Origin: Poronia punctata | Lineage: Eukaryota > Ascomycota > Sordariomycetes > Xylariales > Xylariaceae | Length of the DNA: 64,000 nucleotides | Reading direction: 5' to 3' | NCBI GenBank assembly: GCA_022579005.1 | Contig: MU401646.1 | Coordinates: 1-64,000 of the forward strand | Part shown: positions 38,202-48,893 of the stretch, piece by piece | How the letters are laid out: each line of letters opens with the position of its first letter | How positions within the stretch are numbered: position 1 is the stretch's first letter | The notes under the pieces: generated by a model | Told to the model about the DNA's origin: nothing | The model's database searches: none | What the model saw: only the letters and a program-made list of their open reading frames with translations | Program-made: the position numbers and the translations under genes

Positions 38202-39865
38202 ATGGCATTCCAAGCACTAGACGCAGAGCAAGAGCGAGAAGTAATAGCCCACCATAAAGCCGTCTTGACAAACGTATTCGGCCGATCCAAGACATGGGAA
38301 TTCGAAAAGTTGCTGGGGAACGGAACATACGGATACACGGCACTGATAAGAAACATCGATCCCTTACGGATCCATAGACAGAAGCGAATGGTGTTGAAGA
38401 GGAGTTTGTTGATGGGTGACGTTGTTAGGGATGAGATGTTGATTACTGAGGCTTCTTTTCTCGAGGTGATTTTTGTTCTTTTTTCCCCTTTCTCTTCCTT
38501 CGGTATTATAGGACAGGGTTTGGGACATGTTAAGTTAATATGGGAATGAAAAAAGCGAATGAGAGGAAACATGCACCATCTCCAAATCATCGCCTCCGTC
38601 GACGAAGTAGCCTGGTACAAGAAGCACCCCGACCAAGATAACCGACCACCTCGTTGGTGGAAGAGGATCTACGCCGCTTTTAAGAATCCGCCCGAGAACG
38701 CGATCAGAGCGATATCTAATCTGGATGGTCCTGCCGTCTTGTTGGAGTATCTGGAGAATGGCGATCTCTTGTCTCTGTGGATGAACATGGTTGATGAAGG
38801 GGTTGAGGCGCCGAATCGACTTCTTTGGAGGATATATTTCTGCTGTAAGTTTTTTTTCTTTCCTCTTTCTTTCTCTCGATTGTGAATTCATTGCTGTGAT
38901 AGGGTATATACTGACGCAAAACGGGAAAAAAAAAAAAAAAGTGATAAGGGCTTGTATAGGCATGGCTTATCCTCGTAATGCTCCCAAAGGCGAACCGGTC
39001 AAGATTGAGACTATCAATGAGAATAAGCCGCCTGGAAGGTTCAGTCATAATGATATCGCGATGAGGAATATCATGATTGGTGACAGGACGCCTAAAGAGG
39101 CGGAGCGTACGTCACAACATCTTCCGGGTCGCTCTCCCTTCCCTCATAAGCTAAAAAAGTTACAGATCGTGTTATACCAATATTCAAATTAATCGACTAC
39201 GGCCTAGCAACCTACCGGAATACCAGCTATGAAGCAGTGACATATAATCTATGGTGTGTAGCCAAGGTACGTTTCTCCCACTTTCCTCCTCCTCCCCATT
39301 CCCATTCCCACCCCCTTCTTCATCCCAAATTTCCTTTCTTCTAATAAAATCTGTCTCTGTCCATTAGACAATGGTATGGTTGATATGCGGACCGGAAGCA
39401 ACGCCAGAGATGGGCAAACAGGTACTATACCGACATTACGCGACCGTGGCGCACGACCTCGTTTGGGAAGACGACTTTCCCAATCTTGACCCGGATCTGC
39501 GAGACATCGTCACCGAATCGATGGCGTTGGAAAGAGAGGTTCGTCCTACGCTGAAACAGACGTTTGAGCGTGTCCGTCGTGGTGTGGCTAAGCCGTATGT
39601 GAACATGTCTCTCTACATGTGATATGTTGATGAGTTTATGATACTAATGTATGAAATTGTGATGGGTAGGGCTGCGGCATATGGTCATCGTCAACTGGAG
39701 GAATCGAATTATGCTATTGATGCTTTTCTGCAGCAGTATCTTCATAGTCCGCCGCGTCAAGAGAGAGGGGAGGAAGAAGAAGAAGGAGAGGAAGGAGAGG
39801 CAGAAGGAGAAGAATATGGAGAGGAAGAAGGAGAAGAATATGAAGAATATGATGAAGAAGAATAG
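38202..39865 (+). CDS. Protein kinase-like protein with acidic C-terminal tail
   Basis: Six exons (38202-38465, 38556-38844, 38942-39106, 39166-39266, 39368-39594, 39670-39865) with matching phases give 413 residues. Kinase-like features are a glycine-poor loop GNGTYGYTA, VLK (Lys of the beta-3 strand), a hinge-like LLEYLENGDL, the catalytic-loop equivalent FSHNDIAMRN (HND with Asn, in place of HRD...N), and IDYG in place of DFG. The C-lobe ends about residue 345. The last exon adds a tail ending in an almost pure Glu/Gly/Tyr stretch. The family resembles fungal-specific, FunK-like or atypical Ser/Thr kinases; activity is plausible but unproven. If the last intron is not spliced, the protein ends nine residues after the C-lobe. 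No AflR-type site was seen upstream, so probably outside the cluster. Confidence 0.8.
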
Positions 39866-40075
39866 GGGTTTTGCGGCTTTAGATTTTTTGGACTTACTGG
39901 GAAGTGGGATTAGCTATATGATGTTCAGATGTGTAACACCCCTTTTGTAGAATTACGAGTTTATGGTCGTTTGGAACCCAATGTTCATATTTATATTTAT
40001 CTAGTATTTATCCCTTCTTGTCAAAGAAATATACACCTTGTCAGAAAAATTCCTGCTCCAAATGTCTAGATTTAC

Positions 40076-41465
40076 CTAACCCTCCCAGACATAATCCTGT
40101 TCAGCCCCCTGGATTTGATCCCGCAACGCCCATCCATAATCACCAGCATTCGGCGTCCTCAGAATAGTATGAATATGAAACTTTGCCGGCTGATCATTGG
40201 TCAAAAAGACACCCGAATGATGATCAAACTCTGCAATCACAACCGGACTTTGAATACGGTAGTAAAACGGGTCATCATCCCCATCCCCCCCAATCCAGCA
40301 GAAATACGTCTCGTGGAAACAAGCCTCGATATCCGCCAGCCGCATCTTCCTCGCCTGCGCCGGTAGATAAAGGAGGTACTGTTCCAAAATATCCAGCACA
40401 ATCCCCCTCTGCACCTCATCCATCTCGGAAACAAGCACCCCTTCATACGGCACGACGCGGTTATCGCGATACGCACCACAAAGATGTCTCTGATCATCAT
40501 GATTCCATCTCCCCCTCGGCATATCCGGATCCTTCATTTCCTTATAAACCCTCGCCCTATCCCGCATCCGCACCTCCAAACTCTGCATAAGCCGTAGTCC
40601 CAACCTCTCCTCCTTCTCCAACATCCTCGTCCCTTTATATACCCCGCCATCCACGAAATTCGGCTCCGCACCCGTAAAACAAGGCGAAACCACAATCTGT
40701 CCTTTATACAGAAAAACGCTCAAACACAAATGATGACCATATAAAGCCCAACCCCACGGTTTCGTACACGAAGGCTCGGCACCAAACATGACGAAATTAT
40801 AACTATTCTCATTCATCACCCTCGGCGCATTAACCAGTTCTCCGAGGAAATGATTGATCCGCATAGCGGACACGGCTTTCTCATATCCTTCTCGCGAAAA
40901 CGATTCTCGCAAAACGGAATGTACGCTATCGCGCAGCAAAGGAGATACCTCGTCTAAGCGGATTCCTTTATCGCTGATGAGGAATTCCGGATTCGACCAT
41001 GTGCGCCATTCGAAGGAATCTACGTGGAAGATTGTCCGGCCGGTTTGCGAGGGTGTTAGTTGGTTTATGACATTCCGCGCTGCAGTGACGATGCGTGTCA
41101 TTGGGATTCCTTCGTCTTGGACTTTGAAGAGGTTGTGTCGGACGATGCCTATATAGAAATTAATAGGTCGCGGTCTAAAAAAGAAAGAAAAGGAAGAAGA
41201 AAAAAGAAGAAGAAAAAAAAGGAGGAAAAGGAGGGGAAAAAATACCATCATTTGTTATCCCCTTGAATGGCTCTTGTAATAACTTCATCCAATGCTGGTA
41301 TAGTCCATATAGCCATGGCGGTGCTCGTTTCTCTTTGAGTTCTTCGGCATGGCTGTGAGCGTCGTTTTGGGCTAGGGTTGTGAATCGTGGGCTGTCGAGG
41401 TCTGGGAGATATTGGCGGAATGCGCTAGGACTATGTTGTGATGATTGGGTTTCAGACGAGGACAT
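40076..41465 (-). CDS. DUF3500 family protein
   Basis: Two exons on the minus strand (41465-41246, 41148-40076) give 430 residues. The DUF3500 core is visible: WSNPEF near residue 130, the segment with EPSCTKPWGWALYGHHL, then GAEPNFVDGG, and near the C-terminus DHHSGVFL, NDQPAKFHIHTILRTPN and GGDYGW-like elements. The family is widespread in fungi and bacteria and has no settled function; the many His and Trp suggest a metal or small-molecule site, but this is not shown. The intron is A/G-rich and repetitive. I chose the ATG at 41465; an upstream in-frame ATG at 41519 is possible. It is convergent with the kinase-like gene. Confidence 0.87.
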
Positions 41466-42282
41466 CTTTGCGATGCGATCTAACCTGAAAGATCCGATGG
41501 GATGTAATGGATTATTCAAGGTGGTTTGATTGAGTCTGTTACGACTGCCTACTTTATATGGCGGTTATGTGTTTGATCTAGGTTAACAGTTAAGTAAGTA
41601 TTTGGGTGGTATGAGTAAGAAAGAGTGAAAATGCGAAGAGTGATATGCAGGTGGTGATGGATGCTAACTTACCTAATCTAAGTACTTATTAGATTCCTAG
41701 GTCAGGTTACAATTAGCCTCGGGCTGGCGAGGTTCATAATTGGAGTACAGCACACCATTATAGACATCTTGGTGCGCATGACTTTTTATTGGACATACGG
41801 GTTTCACTATGTCCTCATATATAAAGTACCCATCTACATACCGCAAGGTACATATCAATCAACTAGGTTTGGCATGTCGTCTAATCAACACAAGGCGCCG
41901 AAACAAGGCATTCTGATAGTAACAATACTCAATAGTTTATTTGTATTCATGCAAACGCTTGCCGGCATCACAGACATCCCTCACACTATGCCGTCCAGGA
42001 ACTCCTTCTTCCCAGATCTCTCCGCCCAAATCTAAGTTACAAGTAAATCAACCAAATGTAATATGTAATATGATTCAGAACGATGCCCTTGCCTTTCCCA
42101 TCCCTAATATCCCGCAACAATGCTCCCCATAGTTCAAGTACACAAAAGAGCCTAGCGCCATGCTACATGAGAAGGACCCGAGGATATACACAACACACAC
42201 ACACATAAAACAGCAAAGGCAAGCTTAAAAGCCCTACAACTTTTCGATGGCTCGTGGCGTGGTTGACAGCAGGTTAGCGTCC
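41466..42282. other. Intergenic
   Basis: Between the DUF3500 gene's 5' end and the SWR1 3' end. A short CACACA repeat lies near 42187-42206. Nothing else seen. Confidence 0.6.
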
Positions 42283-45200
42283 CTAACGCTTCCGCGTGTC
42301 TTTGCCCTTCTTGTTCTTGCTTTTCTTCTTGTCTTTCGGCAGTTCGAGTGCTGTCCCCTCCAGCTGCTTGCTCATCACCCTGAGCATGTGGTCGTCTATC
42401 GTGTGCATCTGCTCGCCCCAGGCGTTGTGTTCGACTTCTATCACGGTCGAGTCCGCTTCCGCACCCATCGACTCGGCAAAGAGACCCAGATTGGATCGTC
42501 CAACTCCGTTGGCCAAAGACCCTTCTTGGCCCTGGCCCATCGGCGTATTCTGCCGTGTAGTCGATGCCCCAGATGCACTAGCGGTCGGTGCCTTTTCGGC
42601 AAAGTCTGCCTCGTCTTCTTGGATTTCCTTTTCCGCCACGTGTGCGGCGGCGACGTCTTCTCGGTCTTCGGCTTGCTCCAGGACACGTCCTACCGTTCGT
42701 TGATCAGCTGTTTCTACCCCACCAAGTACGCGGTCCATAGCATCGCCAACCACGTCGGCCTCTTCCGTGACTCCATTTATCACGTCGCCGACAGAGAGCT
42801 TGCTGAAGTAGTCTGTCGTGAAGCCGCCTTCCTGAATGACGATGTCGTCGAGCATTTGCTTCTGACTTGCTTTGCGAAGGATGTTTGCCTCGATCGTATG
42901 CTCGCTCACGAGCCGGTAGATGTGCACGTCCCGGGTCTGGCCGATCCGATGACATCGATCCTGGCATTGTTTATCCATCGCCGGGTTCCAGTCTTGATCA
43001 TAGAAGATGACGGTATCGGCGCCCGTAAGGTTGATCCCCAACCCACCAGACCGTGTCGAAAGGATAAAACACAAGATCCGAGGGTCGTTGTTGAATCTGT
43101 CCGTCAAGATTTGCCGCTGCTCGACTTTCGTAGCACCATCTAGACGTAGATATTTGTGTCCGTGGATGTTGAGGAACCGTTCCAGCACGTCGAGCACTTT
43201 CGTCATCTGCGTGAAGATAAGGGCCCGGTGACCGCCAGCTTGAAGTTTACGCAGTAGCCGGTCAAGCACTTGAAGCTTGCCACAGTCATATTGTAAAAGA
43301 CGTTTGTCGGGAAACTGTATGCTAAGCTTCATGCGTGATTCGTGCCAGGGATCGATGGGAGCCTCCTTGGGAGCAAAAGGAGCATATCGGACGGGGGTTG
43401 ATAGCTCAAGGTTAAAATCATCAAACGCCTCGATACCCCGAGAACCCAGGACGAAACGATCGAGGTCTCTGGTCACGACGGCAGGAGTAACACAAGCAAA
43501 CTTGGAGACGGTAGCCTTCATAGACGCGGCGCGTTGGTCCACAGTAGGCACCATCGTCCGAAGAGTGAGAGAATCTTCCTGAAACCAGCTCATTATCTTC
43601 TGCGGGATTTTCGGCCGAGGTCGAAAAGGGCGGCGATCAACGCCCAGAGTTAAGAAGTCGGTAAGTTGCTTGCCATAGATGGGATGCTGTTGCCGCCGAA
43701 AGTTGTTTACATAGACACATTGGCGCAATTCTTCGAGCCGGCTCCATCTCCCTGCACTGTCAAGGTACGTTAGGTTGGACTCTACAGTCGAAGGATCCAG
43801 CGCCGTCTCTGACGTCCGAGCACGGGCCTCTTGAACCTGCAGGAGTTCCAGCAAATCGTGACCAGAGCCCAGCTCAAAAACACGATCACATGTTGCGGCC
43901 GAGAGATGCTCATGTTGCGTTGGCATCAAGTTCAGAAAGCTGAGACTCCCGGTGGTCATGGAATCCGTGGTGAGGAATCTTCTCCGAACGAGAGCCTCTG
44001 TACTCTCAAACTCGCTGGGCACAGACCTCGGTTGTCGAAAGGATGTCATGATAGGGCGTTCAACAAATAAGTCGGGGTGGTTGCAGACCTTGCGCAGTTG
44101 CATCAAGCAGTTGATGACGGATATGTAATTTCCAGAAGCGAGTGCCTCCCTCGTGTCGGCCCGAGCTAGAAAGCCATCGTACAGTTCTCGCTGACGGCGA
44201 GACAATCGGCAGAGTTCGACATGTTCAAATTTTGCCGGCATCTGCTTCTCGACGTCGGCTTTTAACCGCCTTAGGAGATACGGCCGGAGGACTTTGTGAA
44301 GCTTAGCAATGATGGCGCGTGCTTCGTCGTCCATCTGTTCCCGGCCGCTTTCTAGAATCTGAGATTCTGGCTTGTGAAACCAGTCTTGGAATTCCGCGAG
44401 GTCCGCAAACCCGCCCACTCCGTTTTCAGAAGGCATTAGGAAGAACAAGAGGGACCAGAGCTCCGTCAGATTGTTCTGCAGCGGAGTTCCGGTGAGTAAC
44501 AACCGTGCTCTGGTGTTGAATCCTAGCAACGTCTGCCAGCGTTTGGACTTGAAATTCTTGATGTTATGCGCCTCGTCCAGGATCATGTAATGCCACTGCC
44601 GGCGTTTGAATACCTGCTGGTCTTGGAGCACGATCTGGTACGAGGTGATGCACACGTTCCACATGTCATCCGTCTTCCAGCCTTGACGCTTTCGTTTTCT
44701 TTCCTCGATGCTACCATAGTATGAAAGGACTTTGAACCCAGGACACCACTTCTTGAACTCCATTTCCCAGTTGAGCATCACACTTGTAGGGACAATTACT
44801 AGATGCGGTCCCCAGACTTCATGATCACAGGCGAGATGGGCCAGCAGAGCGATGGTCTGAATGGTTTTTCCAAGTCCCATCTCGTCTGCAAGGATGCCAT
44901 TGGTTTGATTCTTATAGAGGCCTGCCAGCCAATCGAGTCCGTAGTGTTGATACTCGCGCAAAGTTCCCCGCAGTAAGAAGGGTACCTCTGTCTGGGGCCC
45001 TTGGGATGGCGATGCAGATTCGCCAATAGCGGGTTTCATCGAAGATAAGACAGTGTCTCCCTCGAGCTTCCGTGGTTCTGGTGAAGCCTCGACGACTTCG
45101 ACGCTTGATATTAGGTCTGGTGCCTGCGCGTGCGCGTTGGAATCGGGGGCTTGCGTGTCGTCAACCCCAGCGCCTTTTATGCTATCAGTCTCGCCCATCT

Positions 45201-47493
45201 CGATATCCTCTTGCGCGGGATCGACAGCTGGGGGCGCATCCGGCCCACCATCAGCGGGTTGTTTAGTTGGTGACGCAAGTGCACTTCCGGTCCCCCTTCC
45301 TGAGACGCATTCTGTATCGGTTACTGACACGGCAATCATCGAAGGCTTTGAATCGCCGTCGTAGTATGAAGGGCCCATCGGTGGCTCTGCGCCAGGGTTC
45401 GTTGGTATATGCACCGGCTTTGTTGAGACATCTGTCTCAGGCTCTCTGTCAGGAATATCGATCTCAAGGCCTATTGAAGCCTCTAATTCCGATTTCTCCT
45501 CACCTGACGCGGCCTCTTCATCTACCACGCCATCATTTTCCTTCAACTTCTTCAACTCATTCTTCCCAAAAAACAGGCCAAGCAGGCCACCCGACCCTCC
45601 CTCGTCGTCAGACTCCTCGTCTTCGGCGCCACTATTCTCTCCATTTCCGCTATCCATACTATCGTCGCCCGAAGTTATATCATCATCCATATCAACCGAT
45701 TCATCGCTCGTCGCGGAACGGCCATCAACAACCTTCGGCGTTGCGTTATCGTCGGGGGTGTCGGGGGTGGGAAGCTCGGGAATATTCGCGTATTTCTTGC
45801 GCAGTTGTTCCTGCGTTAAGCCCTCGTCAGAGATGGTGGATTTCAAATCGTCGTCGTCTGATGATGACGACATGTTATCCTCGTCGTTGGATGATTCATC
45901 CTCAGATGTTGACCCCACCGAATCGACATCTATATCATCGCCCATATTATCATCTTCCAGGTCGCTGATGTCCTGGTCGGAATCGTCGAGGTCTTCGTCA
46001 GATAAGGCTTCTGAATCGATCCGGGCTTGTCGAGCCTGAAGTTTCAGCTCTGACATGCTCACTGCTTCATTCAAGGCAGCCTTTACCCGCTTTTGCTCGG
46101 CGGCTTCCCACTCCTCCACGCGCCTGCGGTTAACCTCCGCTTTGACGTTCTCCCAAGTAGCCGCAAGAGCCCTGACGACTGTTCTATACCGCATGATGCA
46201 TTCGTTTCGAGCTTCAGCTTCGATCTCTTCCGCTGTCTTGGGTTGACGACGAAGCCAATCATCTCTACATGCATCGGCTAATCTCTTCGCTGTCGCCTTA
46301 TGTCTCTGGTGTTCCATCACCATCAACTTCCGAAAATGCGCCATCTGTTTGACGAGATGATCCATGTGGGCCCACTGACGAGGGGGCTCTTCAACAGGGT
46401 CTGGTGCAAAAAGCGCCGACCGGCCCTCGCTGAGCAGGCCGCCAGGCTCAACTTCCTTCTCTACCCGCAAGATAATCTGGGCATCTTTTTCTGCCATTTC
46501 TTGGGTATAGGGGGGTCCATCATCAGTGCTATCGAACCAGCCGCCTTCGTGGATATTGACCTTCGGTGCTCGTAACGTGTACTCCTCAAACGACGCCGCA
46601 ATTCTAGGTCGAGGAAGAGTTTGGCCCGGTGGTACCTGGACCTGTGCTGGGTGAACAATGGGTACGGTTGGTTCATGTTGCGGCTTGATTCGGAATCGGA
46701 TCCGAGTAGGCCGTGAGTTCGGGCTTTGTTCAAGCTCGGTGGGGTGGGTAGGCGTGTTCGGATCGTCCCGCCGCGTTCTTGAACTGCGGCGAGTACCAAG
46801 CGATCGCTTTGGCGAAACGGCGGTTGATTTTGAAGGGGCCGGGCCCGTTCTCGTTTTGGGCGGTGATTTTGGTGCGGCAGATGACAGCTTCTTGGAACTC
46901 GGCTTGGTATTGGGAGTTGAAACTTTGGGTTTGCTCGGAGGTGCCCGAGGGGTGGATGCTTGTCGCTGAGGTCCATTTATCCGTGGGCTACCAGATACAT
47001 GGTTATCTTTGCTAATGGGAGAGTCTTGCAAGCCGTGAAGAACACCTCTAGTCATTCTCTTATTGCTTTGTGGCTGTAGATCAAGGGGAAGAGCATTGGT
47101 GCGGCCAGATCTTCGTCTTCCATTGTCTATGAAAGTCGTAGGCCCTTCGGCCTCTATCTTCTTCCAGGGAGGCGATACGGGCTTGGATTTGCGTATTGGC
47201 TTGGTTGGAGTCGTGTCACGCACGCGACGACGTTTTGATGGTCGTTCATCGTCGTCGCCATCAGTATTTCCGTTCTCCGTTTCGTAGGGTTCACCTTCCC
47301 CGTTAACCCGGGGTTTGGTATGAGGGGTATCATCGTGTTTAACATCCTGTTGGATGTGTGTTGTAGTATTGTTCGCCGTGTCGGACGCTGTGCGTGGTGA
47401 GGAGTCGAGTTTCGCGCTGTCGTGTTTTGGTGCAGACTGGGCAGACGCGGTGCTCGTCATAGCTGTCCAGGGTCTCTCGAACAAAGGGAGCAC
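42283..47493 (-). CDS. swr1: SWR1 chromatin-remodelling ATPase (INO80 family)
   Basis: An intronless frame of up to 1736 residues (an in-frame ATG at 47460 removes 11). The order is a disordered, basic and Ser/Pro-rich N-terminus; an HSA-like helical region (about 375-480); a long acidic Asp/Glu/Ser segment (about 495-650) expected to contact H2A.Z-H2B; the SNF2 ATPase with DEMGLGKT near 868 and DEAH near 972; the INO80/SWR1-type long insertion; the second lobe with STRSGGLGINL and RCHRIGQ near 1480-1515; and a Lys-rich C-terminus. SWR1 is the catalytic subunit that swaps H2A for H2A.Z in nucleosomes. Size and layout match fungal Swr1. It is divergent from the complex I gene at 48291. Confidence 0.95.
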   Translation of the reverse strand: MLPLFERPWTAMTSTASAQSAPKHDSAKLDSSPRTASDTANNTTTHIQQDVKHDDTPHTKPRVNGEGEPYETENGNTDGDDDERPSKRRRVRDTTPTKPIRKSKPVSPPWKKIEAEGPTTFIDNGRRRSGRTNALPLDLQPQSNKRMTRGVLHGLQDSPISKDNHVSGSPRINGPQRQASTPRAPPSKPKVSTPNTKPSSKKLSSAAPKSPPKTRTGPAPSKSTAVSPKRSLGTRRSSRTRRDDPNTPTHPTELEQSPNSRPTRIRFRIKPQHEPTVPIVHPAQVQVPPGQTLPRPRIAASFEEYTLRAPKVNIHEGGWFDSTDDGPPYTQEMAEKDAQIILRVEKEVEPGGLLSEGRSALFAPDPVEEPPRQWAHMDHLVKQMAHFRKLMVMEHQRHKATAKRLADACRDDWLRRQPKTAEEIEAEARNECIMRYRTVVRALAATWENVKAEVNRRRVEEWEAAEQKRVKAALNEAVSMSELKLQARQARIDSEALSDEDLDDSDQDISDLEDDNMGDDIDVDSVGSTSEDESSNDEDNMSSSSDDDDLKSTISDEGLTQEQLRKKYANIPELPTPDTPDDNATPKVVDGRSATSDESVDMDDDITSGDDSMDSGNGENSGAEDEESDDEGGSGGLLGLFFGKNELKKLKENDGVVDEEAASGEEKSELEASIGLEIDIPDREPETDVSTKPVHIPTNPGAEPPMGPSYYDGDSKPSMIAVSVTDTECVSGRGTGSALASPTKQPADGGPDAPPAVDPAQEDIEMGETDSIKGAGVDDTQAPDSNAHAQAPDLISSVEVVEASPEPRKLEGDTVLSSMKPAIGESASPSQGPQTEVPFLLRGTLREYQHYGLDWLAGLYKNQTNGILADEMGLGKTIQTIALLAHLACDHEVWGPHLVIVPTSVMLNWEMEFKKWCPGFKVLSYYGSIEERKRKRQGWKTDDMWNVCITSYQIVLQDQQVFKRRQWHYMILDEAHNIKNFKSKRWQTLLGFNTRARLLLTGTPLQNNLTELWSLLFFLMPSENGVGGFADLAEFQDWFHKPESQILESGREQMDDEARAIIAKLHKVLRPYLLRRLKADVEKQMPAKFEHVELCRLSRRQRELYDGFLARADTREALASGNYISVINCLMQLRKVCNHPDLFVERPIMTSFRQPRSVPSEFESTEALVRRRFLTTDSMTTGSLSFLNLMPTQHEHLSAATCDRVFELGSGHDLLELLQVQEARARTSETALDPSTVESNLTYLDSAGRWSRLEELRQCVYVNNFRRQQHPIYGKQLTDFLTLGVDRRPFRPRPKIPQKIMSWFQEDSLTLRTMVPTVDQRAASMKATVSKFACVTPAVVTRDLDRFVLGSRGIEAFDDFNLELSTPVRYAPFAPKEAPIDPWHESRMKLSIQFPDKRLLQYDCGKLQVLDRLLRKLQAGGHRALIFTQMTKVLDVLERFLNIHGHKYLRLDGATKVEQRQILTDRFNNDPRILCFILSTRSGGLGINLTGADTVIFYDQDWNPAMDKQCQDRCHRIGQTRDVHIYRLVSEHTIEANILRKASQKQMLDDIVIQEGGFTTDYFSKLSVGDVINGVTEEADVVGDAMDRVLGGVETADQRTVGRVLEQAEDREDVAAAHVAEKEIQEDEADFAEKAPTASASGASTTRQNTPMGQGQEGSLANGVGRSNLGLFAESMGAEADSTVIEVEHNAWGEQMHTIDDHMLRVMSKQLEGTALELPKDKKKSKNKKGKDTRKR

Positions 47494-47855
47494 GGATATC
47501 TCGATGGAATAGGCATTTGAGGGGGTAAATTTTACGTCTACGGATAGAGTATCATGAAAAGAATTACGGATTAAGTTTTGGCTATTACCAGCCCTCTACG
47601 TCGATGGTGGTGATGATTTTTGTGTTGAAAACACTCATTTCCAGTAGAAAGATGATGCTTCAAAAAATTTCGTCTTAGCCTCCGCCTCGCGCATCCCAGT
47701 TAACTCTACACGTAACTGCCATTCCAGATGGGGGGGGGGGGGGGGGGGCCCTTATATAGGGGCGCGTGCGTTCCTTGGGCCGGGGCAGTTGGCAAAAACC
47801 GGGGCTGGCAGCAATTTTTTGGGGTAAGATTGATTTTCCACAACANNNNNNNNNN

Positions 47856-47942
<87 letters not shown>

Positions 47943-48290
47943 TTAGATAGTGGCTCGTGCGTTCCTTGGGCCTGGGCAGTGGGCAGAAACCTGGGCTGGC
48001 AGCTCTTGTTTGGGGTCAGATGGAGTGTCCACAACAACCACCACCCACTGGTCGGTAGTGGGCAAGAGCTGGGGATAGTCTGTCCAATCATAGTCTGAGC
48101 TCCAGAGCTCCAGCCAAACCAATCGACGTTACTTCAATTCCCTCTCATCCCGACTTATCGAAGACGTTAGCTTTGACATAACCATTCAGAGCATTGCGGA
48201 CAGTATAGGCCCACGGTATGTTTGGCTGATACATGCCAATTGACTTGCCTCGTCGCATTTATATGGACTCATATTGATTACTTATCCCAG
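47494..48290. promoter_or_regulatory. Bidirectional promoter, swr1 / complex I subunit, broken by a gap
   Basis: About 800 bp separate the divergent ATGs, but the middle is unreliable (next entry). The true spacing is probably shorter. Confidence 0.5.
47729..48031. other. Assembly gap with degraded duplicate flank
   Basis: Ten N at 47846-47855 are followed by an almost pure C run to 47942. Sequence 47749-47845 is an error-filled copy of 47941-48031: both share GTGCGTTCCTTGGGC and GGGCTGGCAGC with scattered substitutions. A G run (47731-47748) precedes the poor copy. This is the same artefact type as at 12.3 kb. Confidence 0.82.
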
Positions 48291-48893
48291 ATGCTCTACC
48301 CACGTGTCGCCCGGGCATCGGCCCTGCGCACCGCCTCCATGGCTACAGCGCGACGGCTGCCAATTGTTCACCAGCGAACCTTCTTCCCCGAATCTATGAC
48401 GGGCAAGAAGATTGTGGAGGAGAAATACCCCGATCACCCCACGCTCAGCGAAGCCGAAGACCCCGGCATGACCGGTGGCTACATCAACCCTCCAGGCGTT
48501 AAGCGACAATTCCGCGACCCCCATGGCGAGTGGTGGGATAAACAGGAACGCAGGAACTTTGGCGAGCCCGTTCATGAGGATCACGATATCCTTGGAGTTT
48601 TCAGTCCCTACGAATACACGTGGGTTAGCTCGCGAACCGCCTTCGCCCAGATTGGCGTCTTTGTTGCGACCTTTGTGGGGTTATGCTGGGTCGTTGGTAG
48701 GCTATATCCCGACAAGCCGTCCTTCCCTCGAGAATTTGAAGGCGGTCTTGAGAGAGAGCTAGGCGGTCCTGGCGCCATGAGGGTAAGACAGCGGAAATAA
48801 ACATATAAGGAACCAGTATGCTGACATCTTCGTGCACAGGCTAGAGCTCCCGGTGACCCAGAGCCGTTCCAGGCGGAGGATGTAGACGAATAG
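48291..48893 (+). CDS. Mitochondrial complex I subunit, NDUFB8 (ASHI) type
   Basis: Two exons (48291-48782, 48840-48893) give 181 residues. The N-terminus is Arg/Ala/Ser-rich without acidic residues, a mitochondrial presequence. The mature part carries the family signature around GGYINPPGVKRQFRDPHGEWWD and the DILGVFSPYEY segment, then one membrane helix (FAQIGVFVATFVGLCWVVG) and a short acidic tail. NDUFB8 is an accessory subunit of the membrane arm of NADH:ubiquinone oxidoreductase in the inner mitochondrial membrane. The ATG at 48291 opens the presequence. Confidence 0.9.

Noticed and set aside
45267..45968. 233-codon frame opposite swr1
   Set aside because: Antisense shadow of the acidic SWR1 region, rich in Arg/His/Pro as expected of such shadows.
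47728..48098. Polyproline and polyglycine frames
   Set aside because: They translate the poly-C artefact around the second gap.
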